Below are positions 47,912 to 58,161 of a stretch of DNA of 64,000 nt, one piece after another. Position numbers and translations under genes: made by a program. Within the stretch, counting starts at the first letter, position 1; the number at the start of each line of letters is the position of its first letter. This DNA is from Gigaspora margarita (taxonomy: Eukaryota; Glomeromycota; Glomeromycetes; Diversisporales; Gigasporaceae): contig WTPW01000637.1 in assembly GCA_009809945.1 (NCBI GenBank), positions 4,013 through 68,012 on the forward strand, given 5' to 3'. Below the pieces are notes generated by a model, which was given only the letters and a program-made list of their open reading frames with translations, made no database searches and had not been told where the DNA came from.

Positions 47912-48830
47912 CTTGGCAGCATTCATACCTCAAGCGATAATTGTATCGGATCAACATGAATTGAAATTATGATTTCATCTGCCTATAATTTAAAAAGCAT
48001 ATATGTTTTATATAAAATCTGGATACAAATCCGGATATCCGGTTTAAATTAAATTTTAATTATAAGTAATCCGGTTTTATATTTAATTTGTAAATATAAC
48101 AATCGGATATCCAATTAATATCTGAATATCCAGATTTTTCTTAAATTGGATCTGACCATTAATATTTTGGTGGACCCCCCTCAAGCATAACGTTGTTTAT
48201 GGATGCCCCTATATGAGCTGAGAATTTATCGTATGCAGCTTGAAATGCATTGCGAAAGATAGCATAAAAATTTAATGAATTAAATTAAAGATCACCAATA
48301 AGATTTTCTAACTCTGGACCAAAGTATTGTGCGTGATGATTGGTTTCAAGATATGCAGTAAGTTGCTCTACTTGATTTTCTACAAGAGAAAATATAGGTC
48401 GGGTTTGCTGTTGAAAAAAATCCAAGTTTTGAACAAATTCTTGAGCAAAAATAGAAATAAAATTTATGTAAATTTTAATTATGCCAAAATTTGTTGAATT
48501 TTGAAAATATGAATTAATCTCTAATAAAGTTTCGTGATTTTTGTCCAATATTAATTCATGAGAAAAAAATGTAGCCCAATATTCGATATAAGTTTTCGAA
48601 TAAAAAACTATCCAAAACCATAAATTCCATTTTGTTGTATTTGGAAGTAGAATTTTACATAGATTACTATTACCATGCATTTTTAAATGATTTAAATATC
48701 GACCTCTTCGTGCTGGTAATTTAACAAATATGTCCTTATTTTTGCCAAAAAAATTGTTAAAGGAGAAAAATCTTTAAAGATTCTCCATGTATTACTACAA
48801 ATAATTTAAATTTAATATAGAAAAAATGTG

Positions 48831-49156
48831 TTTGTCACTAGTGGTGACAGTCACTGGAGCATGATCGACCAATTAGATCATGTAACGTTATGATCAAAAC
48901 AAAACAAAGCATCGAAACTTACTATCATTAGGGTCAGGGTTAGAGCCATAGTTAGGGTTCGGGTAAAGCTTTAGATAAGGTAAAATTTTGCTAGGAATTT
49001 TTTTTTTCGTATAAAAAAAAGTAGGCTCATAAACAAAATTTTAAGTTAGAAGTGATTTTTCAAAAGAATCAAATTTTTTACATTTTTCACATAACACATA
49101 ATCCTTTGATCTAATTGGTCGATCACACTCCAGTAACTGTCACCGCCAGTGACAAA
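48831..49156. mobile_element. MITE with TTTGTCACT ends and telomere-like core
   Basis: The ends TTTGTCACTAGTGGTGACAG and CTGTCACCGCCAGTGACAAA and about 50 bp inward (GATCGACCAATTAGATCA) are inverted. The core has GGGTCAGGGTTAGAG and TTAGGGTTCGGG. The target duplication is not evident. Confidence 0.75.
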
Positions 49157-49344
49157 TAGATTCACTCTTTAATATATATATAAATATTATACTATATAGT
49201 ATTAGTCAAAATAGTTTAATTGTATAAATCTTTTTTTATAGCATTAGAGAGTATATGCAATCAGTAATATAAATTGGATTCGCGCAGTAGGTGCAGCACA
49301 CATAGATTTAAATTTGCACATATATCGGGGCTTCCCGTATATAC

Positions 49345-49570
49345 ATCTGCAAATTTTATATATAGATATTGATCGATATATAACACTTAATCATTTTATA
49401 TCGATTATAAAATGTCGTTATATATCGATTAATTGAATAAAAATCGATATATATCTAAATCAATATATATCATTTTTTACATTAAATCATTATATATCTA
49501 TAAATCGATTATAATCAGAATTATTCGAAACGATATATAACGATTAACAGATCTTTAACGATTACATAAT
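49345..49570. repeat. ATATATCGATTA repeats, probable hAT subterminal DNA
   Basis: Both orientations of ATATATCGATTA recur about ten times between 49352 and 49565. A similar array lies at 61985-62215. The edges TGCAAATTTTATATATAGAT (49351) and its inverse near 62200 agree, but their flanks do not show a shared duplication. Confidence 0.45.
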
Positions 49571-49694
49571 GTTTTGACTGTCACCGGGTAAAAAAAAAAA
49601 AAAAAGTAAAATTCCAAAAAAAAGTAGGCTAAAAAAAAAGACAAAAACTAAATGAAAATAATTGGTTTAGGAAAAAAAAAATAAGGCGTTTTCG

Positions 49695-49800
49695 AACGAT
49701 TTTTACTTCTCTCTCCCTTTTTTTCTCTCCTTTCCCTTTTTTTTTCTCCTCTTCCTTTTTTTTTTCTCTTCTTTTTTTTTTCTTTTTTTTTTTTTAATAT
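49695..49800. repeat. polypyrimidine tract
   Basis: One hundred bases of T and C (CTCTCTCCCTTTTTTTCTCT and similar) form a strand-biased tract. Confidence 0.7.
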
Positions 49801-50159
49801 TTTGAATATATTCAAAATATTTTAGGACTGGGCTAGATCTGTAGATCTGTATCCTGAATCATACCAAGGACGCGTTTAATTAATATTTTCAAAATGTTTC
49901 AATTTGTTTCGAAATGTTTCAATGATCATAGTACAAGATCAGATTAGATTTTTGTTTATTTTTTTTGTTTATAATTTAGATCTTCTATTACTTTTACATT
50001 GTTTTTACGTTTTCGGTTTGTTTGTTTTTGTTATGTTTCGTTTCGTTTAGTATCATTTTTTTTTCTTTTATTTATTATTATTTTTTAATTTTTTTATTTT
50101 ATTTCTACAAAAAAACACTTTTTGGCATGAAATATAGTGACTTTCTGACACTTTGCGCA

Positions 50160-50480
50160 AGGCAACGCATTGGTGTTGTCCTAGTTGGTGTCATCGCTAG
50201 TGTTGTAGTTGATACCGTTGTTGGTGTCATTATTGGAATTGTCACTAGCTGGTGTCATTGGTGTTCTTGTGGAATAGCTTTATGTGCCTCTCAGTATTCT
50301 TGTAGATAGTATTGCGTAGATTTTTAGTATTCTTGTAGGTGGTCTATTTGTTTTTCTTGCGTTCATACGGGGTGGTCTTGCTCGTTTCTCTTGCATTTGT
50401 ATGGAGTAGTCTTGCTTGTTCTTTTGCGTTCGTACGGGATCATATGGGTAATTTTTTTTGTTTCTCTTGCATTTGTATGA
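50160..50480. repeat. GTTGGTGTCATTG and CTTGCGTTCATACGG minisatellites
   Basis: A first array (about 50175-50270) repeats GTTGGTGTCATT. A second (50340-50480) repeats a unit of about 45 bp with TCTTGCTTGTTTCTCTTGC and GTTCGTACGG. The open frame over the first array is repeat-derived. The second array is the target of the 10.66-kb element. Confidence 0.6.
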
Positions 50481-51331
50481 GTGGTATAGGACCCCGAACA
50501 ATCTATATAAGGTCATATTTGAAAAAATGCTAATGGACCCCTTTTTTTAATAAAAGGTTATATTTGTATTTAAGGTATTGGGCGTAAAGGTTATATTTCA
50601 AAATGGTTAATCAGTTTTTTGACTATATTTAAAATTTTGCTAATAGTGGCTTTTTTACGGATCTTATATTTAATTTTCTGGTAATAGAGGCTTCAAAATT
50701 AACAATCGTTATATGGTTTCAAATGAAATAAATAATGTTATTTTAATTATGATTTTTATTTAATTTTTTTAAAAAATTAATTTCATAGGAATGATTCAAA
50801 TAAGTATATACTTTTAAACAAAACAAGATCAAGCATTACACAAATCCTGTGAGCCTTGCATTAGTTGTTACGTAGCATATCATTAACTAGGTAAATTATA
50901 AATTAAGATAGCTGCGTGATGCAGTCGTGCTTAAACCAGGAACGTACTATGATACTACCGATCGTTTTTTGAAAATTAATATATTTTTATTTAATTATTG
51001 CAGTTAAAGCTGACTTGAGGCCATTATAAAATAAGTATGATCATATGAAATTCTAGTTTGGTAGGAATAATGATTTTTTTTATTAATTCGTTTTAAGAAA
51101 GTCTTAAAATTATATGGATGAACTCTCATTCAGAAGGGTATTTTTTTCTTATGATTATTATTTGCACACAGTCGTATTCATGTCACATCATAATAATGGC
51201 ATAGTTTTGTAAAATTATTATGAATCATTTTTTAATAAAGTTGGCTAAAATTTAAAACTGATTTTACTTTAAATGGAAAGCCATTGATTGTAATAATGAA
51301 GTATTACAAATGACATTTATCACTTTATCAA

Positions 51332-51386
51332 AGTAAATGATTGGCTTACATGTGCCGCTGCGGCACATGTAAGCCAATCATTTACT
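51332..51386. repeat. perfect 27-bp-arm palindrome
   Basis: AGTAAATGATTGGCTTACAT then GTGCCGC, one T, and the exact complement. No mismatch occurs in 54 paired positions, whereas other inverted repeats in the window are diverged. Confidence 0.85.
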
Positions 51387-51589
51387 AAAGAAGACCAAAT
51401 TTTTGCAATATAATCATCTAACGATAAGTTTTATACATCAGATTGTTGGGTTGAGTTATAATACATGATCTACATGCTGCACAAACCACCGCATTCTTGA
51501 TATAAATATATAAACCTCCTAACTAAATTTTACCTCGCTTTAACCTCCCTCTAAAATTAGAAATTTTATGTTACATAAAACAACTCATA

Positions 51590-51816
51590 CAGGGGGGTCC
51601 CCAAAATTCCGGGTCGGGTACGTCAGAATCATAGTCGGCTGGATCGGAATTGATCAATTTTGCCCATGATCATAAAAAATTTTACTAATAAATCATATCC
51701 ATTCATTAAGTAAAAAATGCCTAGCTGATAATTTTGCTATAGAAACTGCTAACAACTAGGACTAAATGCTGACCTGGATCCAACGTATCCGACCCGGAAT
51801 TCTGGGGACTCTCCTG
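51590..51816. mobile_element. mariner-type MITE
   Basis: The ends CAGGGGGGTCCCCAAAATTC and GAATTCTGGGGACTCTCCTG, continuing through CGGGTCGG, are inverted and flanked by TA (51588-51589 and 51817-51818). The element is 227 bp without coding capacity. Confidence 0.75.
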
Positions 51817-52012
51817 TAAAATTCTACATAAAACAGGTAATGATCATGAGAAAAATATACACTAATCAGCTTTAAGATTTTGCCTTCGATTTAGATGCCA
51901 GTAAAACCATACACTTACATTCCTGGTATATGAACTGTATATGTTGTAAGTGCAAACTAAATTTAAACGAAAGCATTGCATTACACATTAGCTGTTGGGC
52001 TATGCCGGCATA

Positions 52013-52210
52013 TTATTTTTTAGGCCAGAGGATTTTTATTGAAGCAATTGATGAAGCAAGTGATTGACCGAGACTAGTCAGAACGGCAATGACGTCCCGA
52101 GAGGATGCAAAAAATATTGCACTGGGAGTCACTGTATGCTCGAATTGCCAGTGGTTTCCCACTTGTTTAAGCAAGCCGGCTATGAGCATAGTGACCAAAA
52201 ATATGTACAT
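52013..52210 (-). CDS. possible C-terminal exon, hydrophobic, unassigned
   Basis: A minus-strand frame reads MYIFLVTMLIAGLLKQVGN, then a second hydrophobic stretch AVLTSLGQSLASSIASI, and ends KILWPKK. The region 52010-52340 is markedly less AT-rich than its surroundings. A plus-strand frame (52064-52450) overlaps it and at most one is real. CACGTG sites at about 52250 and 52476 lie upstream for the minus strand. I recognise no family. It sits inside the 10.66-kb element. Confidence 0.3.
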   Translation of the reverse strand: MYIFLVTMLIAGLLKQVGNHWQFEHTVTPSAIFFASSRDVIAVLTSLGQSLASSIASIKILWPKK

Positions 52211-53046
52211 GTAGAGAGAGATGGTATGTCGAGAGAAATGGTAGAATCACGTGGTCGTCCATTCGAGCAGGTGGGTGGGTCAAGACCAATGGACTCGTAC
52301 CACTTTTCTGCGGCTATGGTACAGCTCCCCTTTCTACTTGTTGGCATGTATTGCTATGTGTTTGCATATGATTTTTATAATTTTCAATCGTCTTTCTTTA
52401 TTGGGTTAGCACCGTGTGATCTTCATTATATGTGGAGTGTGCGGCATTAGTCGTGTGACTAATTTGCTTTTCGATCACGTGATTTCTATCACTTCGCATG
52501 GATTCTGGATTTTCTAGTTAAATAAAGGTTAGGTCAAATGCTGGTTTTAATAATTAGTTTCCGTTTCCAATTACAACACATATATGCCGTAATTGAAATT
52601 TGCGCAGAGGGTCAGGAGGAAGGGTTGGATAACGAATTGCAATTGAGTAAGCGATTGTTGGCATAAGGTCCAATTGCATTTTCCATAGGGGTATTTTCAT
52701 TCTTATTGACGCCTTTATGAAGTTAATGATTACTGTTTGTGGAAATTAATTCAGATCAGTAAGCATATAAAAAAATAGAAAGAAACACATTACTTGTTTT
52801 ATTTAAATTGGGTGTCAGAACTATTAAATTCTGAACCCCCTAATGTATCACTTTCATAATATTCATTGAAAAATATTTGCATTAACGCTTTATACAAATT
52901 AGTCTTAACAATTATGATACTAAAATTTTTAAAGTTTTAGCTATCAATATAAAAAATGTACTTTTTTTAAATTTAAAATTCGATTTAAATTTTTTTAAAA
53001 ATTTACGTCACATATTGTTTTTTGCAACCTATAATTTTTATTAACG

Positions 53047-56000
53047 GTGAAATACACACTTGAACGGCTTCAAAAACATCCTTATGTTTTTCGAGTAATT
53101 GATGATGGCATGGCTGTTATCTGTATTTGTGGAAAGCGAATTGTTCTTAAATCAAAGTATAATGAAGCATACCTTGATTCTTATGCTAATGGGCCAGGAT
53201 GCAATCAGTCTAGTGGAACATGTGCTATAACAGAATTTTTTGCTTCAGCAGAAAAGACTGTAATTCTAGAACAAAAGCATGTGCTCTGTAAAGGGTTGCG
53301 TGAAGATATTCATCTTAATTATATTGAACGTATTCAATTTATTTCTTTATATGGTGGTGCACCACGTAAAGATATTATTGCACGATCTATGTTTCCAAAG
53401 ATATTTCCTGAAAATATACCAGTTCAATACGCATTGCTTAATAAAGATCAACAAGAGCAATTAAATGAAGCTGAAAGAATGCAAGCAAAATGGAAAATTG
53501 AAGGAAAAGCAGTATATGCACAGAATTGTGAAACTTATACTTCAAATATTTCTGAAGTTTGTAATCAGTGCACTTTTATTAATTCGGACCAAGTTTTTCG
53601 TGTAAGTTACTTTTTATTAAAATTAAAGAAATATAAAAATATGTCATAAATTAATATATTTTATATTAATTAGAATGCTTTAAATAAGCGACCATCTGTT
53701 CAAGGAAATAAAAAATTTATACCTAAATCTCATCTTAGTTCACATCCACTTAGCAATTATCTTTCTAATCCTAATATTGCTATACTTGCAATGCTTACAA
53801 ACTCTAATAATAATCAATCGGTTTCATTTTGGAAAACACTTGCTGAAATGGGTGAGCGAGGTGCTTTTCATAAAAAAAGTGCTTTTGAAGGCTTGTGTGA
53901 AGTTATGGTTGAAATAACAAACTGACATAAAGCAGGAAAAGGACTACAAAATTTAACATATTCTGAAAAATTTTCTGACTTTATATCAATTCTTGCATCT
54001 TTAAGTCCACAAGCATATAGTCTTTTTTGACAAAATTTGGCTGGAAGAACAATTCAAAATATTAGGTATCTAAATTATAATTTAAAATACTAAATAAATT
54101 AATATTTAATATTAGAAGTTTAAATTACTTTATAATTAATATTTTTATATTATAGATTACAAAGTTCACATTCTGAATATGCACTTCATGATACTAGTCT
54201 TTGTTATGAAAATGTTGCACGAGTTAAACGATTAGTAGATATACTTCAATATGATGGACCATTAATAGCAATGACAGATAATACAAAACTTAAAGAACGG
54301 CTTGGATATTCATCACTTCTTGAATGCATTGTTGGTTCAACACTTCCAACTTCACAAATTCATGTACAAAGCCATGATGATATTTATACAATAATTGATA
54401 AAATTAAATCAGAAAATGCAATTGCTTCACAAGTTAGAGTATATTTATTGCAAGTAAGATTATAAACTCATATTAATTTATTATAATTTGAATTTATATA
54501 TAGTAAATATATATTTTATTTAATTTTAGATTCCAATATCAAAATTTCCACCATCAGTAATTGCATTAATTCCAAATTGTGGTAAAGAAAATACAGAAAA
54601 TATTTTTAAAATACATCAAGATTTGCTTAAAATGGCTGCTCAATTAAAACTTTCAATTTTGGCATTTGGTGCTGATGGTGCTTCTCCAGAGTTCAATGCA
54701 CAAAAAAAAATTATGAAAATTTCAACATTGCATAAACTTGAATTCCAAGATAATTTATATAGTAAATATATAATTAAATTATAATTTATATTCTTGTATT
54801 GAATTGTTATAAATTATATATATATATTAATTTTTTAATTTTATAGATATTAAATTTAGCTGTCCAATTATCAAAGATATTGGTTCTGTAATAAGTATTT
54901 CTGATCCACTTCATGCTAAAAAGGATGCTCGAAATGCATTATTTTCTGGTGCACGGTTGTTAACTTTTGGTCATACTACAGCACGTTATGATCATGTAGT
55001 AGAATTAAGTCAAAATTCTGATAGCATATTATACAAACGAGATGTTGAAAATGTTGATCGCCAAGATGATGAAGCAGCATATCGACTATTTTGTTCTTCA
55101 TTACTTAAGCAAGTTTCTGATCAAAATTTTTCTGTTAATAAAGATAAAATGGGTCTTTTTATTTATCTTTATATATTTGGTAATTATAAATATATATTAA
55201 TTTTAATTATAAATTTAAATTTTAATAATAACTTTTTAATTAATAGGTGAACTTATAGATGCATTTCAAAATCGAGAAATTAAACTATTAAATCGATGTT
55301 ATATGATTATGCTTAGTTATTTTTTTTTACATAATTGGAAATATCATATACAAGTTTGTGCAGATACAAGTTTTGGTTTTATGAGTTTACAAAAAAATTT
55401 TTTAGCAAGCAAAACATTTAATATTTTAACAAGTCTTATAGAATCAATGGTAAGCTTTTTATTAAAAATTAAAACTTTTTAGTTTTTTGATTATTTAATT
55501 ATTTAATTATTTAACTATATTAATTATTAAGTTTTAGTTAATATAATAATTTGTCTTATAATTAATATAATTTATACTAGAATTATAGTTGGCAATAGAA
55601 ACAATAAAGCTTAATAGTTATATAAATAGAGCTAATAACACTAGTATTGAGCTTTATTGAGTTCTATTATTAACTTTGACTAGAATTATAAATTAATTTT
55701 ATGATTAAATCATTAATCTTTTAATTTAAAAATTTAATATCAATTTATATTAATTTAATTTTTTAGATATTGCTTGTTATTGCATATCACGATTTTTATC
55801 CAAATTATCCATTTGTTCCATGGATGTATGGTTCTGAAGGCTGTGAACATTTTTTTGGATTAGCACGTCAATTATTATCAGATTTTTCATTTAATGATCT
55901 TATTGCTTTGGTTCCTAAAATATCATATCTGTATAAAGCATATAGTTCAGAATCAATTTCAGTTTTTAAAGAAAAAACTTCTGCAACTGGTATAATTTTA

Positions 56001-57290
56001 TTTATATTAAATATTATATATGTTATATATATTATATTTTTATTAATAATTTGTATTTTATAGGTTATTTTTCTCATTATCAAGATGATAATATTTATAA
56101 ATATATTAATAATTTGCGACAATGGCCTACTAATGAAGAAATTAAAGCTGTAATTCATCATGCATATAAACATGCAAAAATTTTAACTGAGGATATATTA
56201 GATATGACATTTGTTTCTATTCAATTATACAATCCATTGATATTTGATAATGAAAATGAAAATAGTGATGAAATATTAGAAAGTATTAATTCAAATCAAG
56301 AAAGTTTAGATGATATTACTACTATTGAAAATCTTTTTATTTCAATAGCTGCAACTGAAATTAATAAAGACAATTGGGAATTGCCTGATAATTCTTATTT
56401 AGATTATGAAGAAGGACAATTAAATCTTTCATTTATTTCACAATCTGCATTAAATTTAGCAATACCAATTATGTCTGACATATTAAATGATGAATTATTT
56501 ATTAAAATAGATGATATCGGTCATGAAAAAGTAACAGTATTAGCATTAATAAAATTGCGACAACAGCATGAAGCTTATACAAGTCAATCAATGGAACGTC
56601 AAATTAACAGAAATCAATCATCTGAGAAATTAAATGCAAATTATACTCAAAGTTTGGTATCATATCTTTCATCTAATATAACTTTACGTCCAGGTATTCC
56701 ACGTCAAAATCGATGGAAACTTCGATCAAGACTAGATAATTTATTAGATTCTAGTAATCAGCAATCACTTAGTAAATAAAATTAATAATATTAAAAAGGT
56801 TTTAGAATTAATGATTCAATTTTTATTTTTAGATAAATTTTAATTATTTTAATGCTTTATTTTATTAGATATTCCAAATATTACTATTGCAAATATTAAT
56901 GAAACACATATGATAAAACAAGAAGGATTTGCAATTGCATATTATGAAAAAAAAATTTGTATCATATATATACTTGCACTTTATTATAAGAATAGCAATT
57001 ATCATTTATTTATTTTTAATTATCATTCAATTGATGATTTATCTTATATTTCAGCTAAAGTATTTTTTTCTTTTCAGCATAATATATTTTCATGCTTTTC
57101 TAGCACAGGTTATTCTATTATTTCACATTTGCCTTCATCAGCTATTCTTTATTATTTAGGAGTTGGAAATTTTTTACATCTTAATGAAAATATAGGATTA
57201 TTAACTATTTCAGAAAAGGCATTGGAGTTATTTACATATTTTAATAATACAGAGACAAAAAACAGATTAAATATTATTTTAGATTGTTAA
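53047..57290 (+). CDS. nine-exon transposase-like protein of the AGGAC element
   Basis: Exons 53047-53601, 53674-54065, 54156-54453, 54530-54761, 54847-55179, 55247-55449, 55767-55989, 56064-56771 and 56869-57290 join in phase across eight GT-AG introns (67-97 bp, one 317 bp) to give about 1,121 codons. No ATG was found at the start, which opens at GTG, so an upstream exon may be missing. Near the N-terminus CICGKRI...GPGC resembles a zinc-binding module. Candidate catalytic residues are D357 (MTDNTK), D464 (FGADGAS) and E698 (GCEHFFG). DPLHAKKDARN near 512-522 lies in a long insert, a layout recalling P- and hAT-type RNase H-fold transposases. Two in-frame TGA codons (53923, 54028) are the only lesions. 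The family looks like one common in glomeromycotan genomes, from memory. The transposase role is inferred from its position between the inverted repeats. Confidence 0.7.
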
Positions 57291-57299
57291 AATATTAAA

Positions 57300-57380
57300 T
57301 AACTACTTATTATATTCAATTAGTTTATTATGCTATATTCAATTAGTTTNTTATGTTATATTCAATTAGTTTTATGTTAG
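57300..57380. repeat. TATATTCAATTAGTTT triplet repeat after the gene
   Basis: Three units of about 29 bp with TATTCAATTAGTTT follow the stop codon. Confidence 0.6.
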
Positions 57381-57840
57381 ATTTAAAATATAAAATATAG
57401 TTATACAAATTTTTAAATAAAAATATTTTGTTTTATATTACAATAAAATGTTTGTATCTTCTATAATATTCACAAAGTATAAAAAGGAAGTTGCTTCGCT
57501 CTTCCTAAGGACAATCTTCGGATTATCCATAGTTTGCTAATTTCCCTATTGCTAGTTTCGCGCAACTGCGCTGCGCAGCTACTTATTCATTATAGATCAT
57601 TTTGAATATTATATAAAATCAAGATATATCAATATATTCAATTTAAAATAATATCTGAACTAGTTCTGTAGTTATTAGATTATATCTTTAATAATAAATT
57701 CGAATAATTATTAATATTTAATAAATTATCTGCTATCATAGCCCAAATAAATACTGTGTCGTGTAATGTGAATACTTTTCGTGAAAGAATATAAATTTAT
57801 TGATCATTATCGTACCTCATATATACTTGTGATTATCTTA
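57381..57840. other. 3' flank of the transposase-like gene
   Basis: A short hairpin GGAAGTTGCTTCGCTCTTCC (57486) and a GCGCAACTGCGCTGCGCAG patch (57570) stand out. No gene is seen. Confidence 0.4.
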
Positions 57841-58151
57841 AACTACCCCAACGGCACCCNNAAAAATTTTGCNATAATAAATTCTTAAAAGTTTATTAAT
57901 ATTTGGGTTAATGTTTATATTAGCATTTTTATCAAGATGTATAGTAAAATCGTACAAGGAAAACTTTTTTTTAGAACGCTAAAGATGGTTTCGTATGCAG
58001 ATTTTTGAGTTAAGGGCGATTTTTAGTAAAAGGAACGTTTGTTTTAGTTTTCCTATTTGTGTTACTTTAGTGTTATATTACACCTGATCTTCAACTGTGA
58101 TTGGATTGTGGTCACGTTTTGAAAAATTTTTCGGGTGCTGTTGGGGTAGTT
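57841..58151. mobile_element. Mutator-like MITE with 10-bp target duplication
   Basis: GATTATCTTA is duplicated perfectly (57831-57840 and 58152-58161). The ends AACTACCCCAACGGCACCC and GGGTGCTGTTGGGGTAGTT are inverted for about 30 bp. A 9-11 bp duplication with long inverted ends fits Mutator-like elements. The element is 311 bp and includes three ambiguous bases. Confidence 0.75.
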
Positions 58152-58161
58152 GATTATCTTA

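Larger units (their letters stand above)
46827..48161. mobile_element. 1.34-kb hAT element with gene-like cargo
   Basis: ATATTTTG is duplicated perfectly at 46819-46826 and 48162-48169. The ends TAGTGTTTGGATCC and GGATCTGACCATTA are inverted. ATCCGGATA words repeat within 150 bp of both ends. No transposase is present. Between the ends lie exon-like sequences (47014-47620) and a palindrome (47799-47911). Confidence 0.85.
46340..48208. mobile_element. GGGGCATCC MITE, copy 2 (inverted, split by a hAT element)
   Basis: The ends GGGCATCCATAAATAACGTT and AACGTTGTTTATGGATGCCC match copy 1 at 38407. Without the nested element it is about 526 bp, close to copy 1. Its middle (CCTCCAACATAA, read inverted) shows the empty site of the MITE nested in copy 1. 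The target duplication is not clear (TA-containing flanks). Confidence 0.8.
42768..48785 (-). pseudogene. hAT transposase, C-terminal half, split by two large insertions
   Basis: Reading the minus strand from 48785: FVKLPARRGRYLNHLKMHG, KILLPNTTKWNLWF, then a helical region (48680-48285) with NLDFFQQQ. The frame is then interrupted by the MITE at 46340-48208. It resumes with HSARKLFQACRVF and FFTNDILKKDIR (46330-46240), and is interrupted by the hAT element at 43061-46231. It resumes with AIREFKNLSDAIIREWSIY (43055-43000) and ends with the dimerisation region ALNYIWLPVLSC, SIEYSFSLYNSLLDE and LYFNGI at the stop at 42768. Motifs and order match a hAT family that I recall as abundant in Rhizophagus. 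Few stops occur outside the insertions. Confidence 0.8.

Noticed and set aside
50022-50309. Membrane protein gene
   Set aside because: The hydrophobic frame comes from T-rich DNA and a GTTGGTGTCATT minisatellite.
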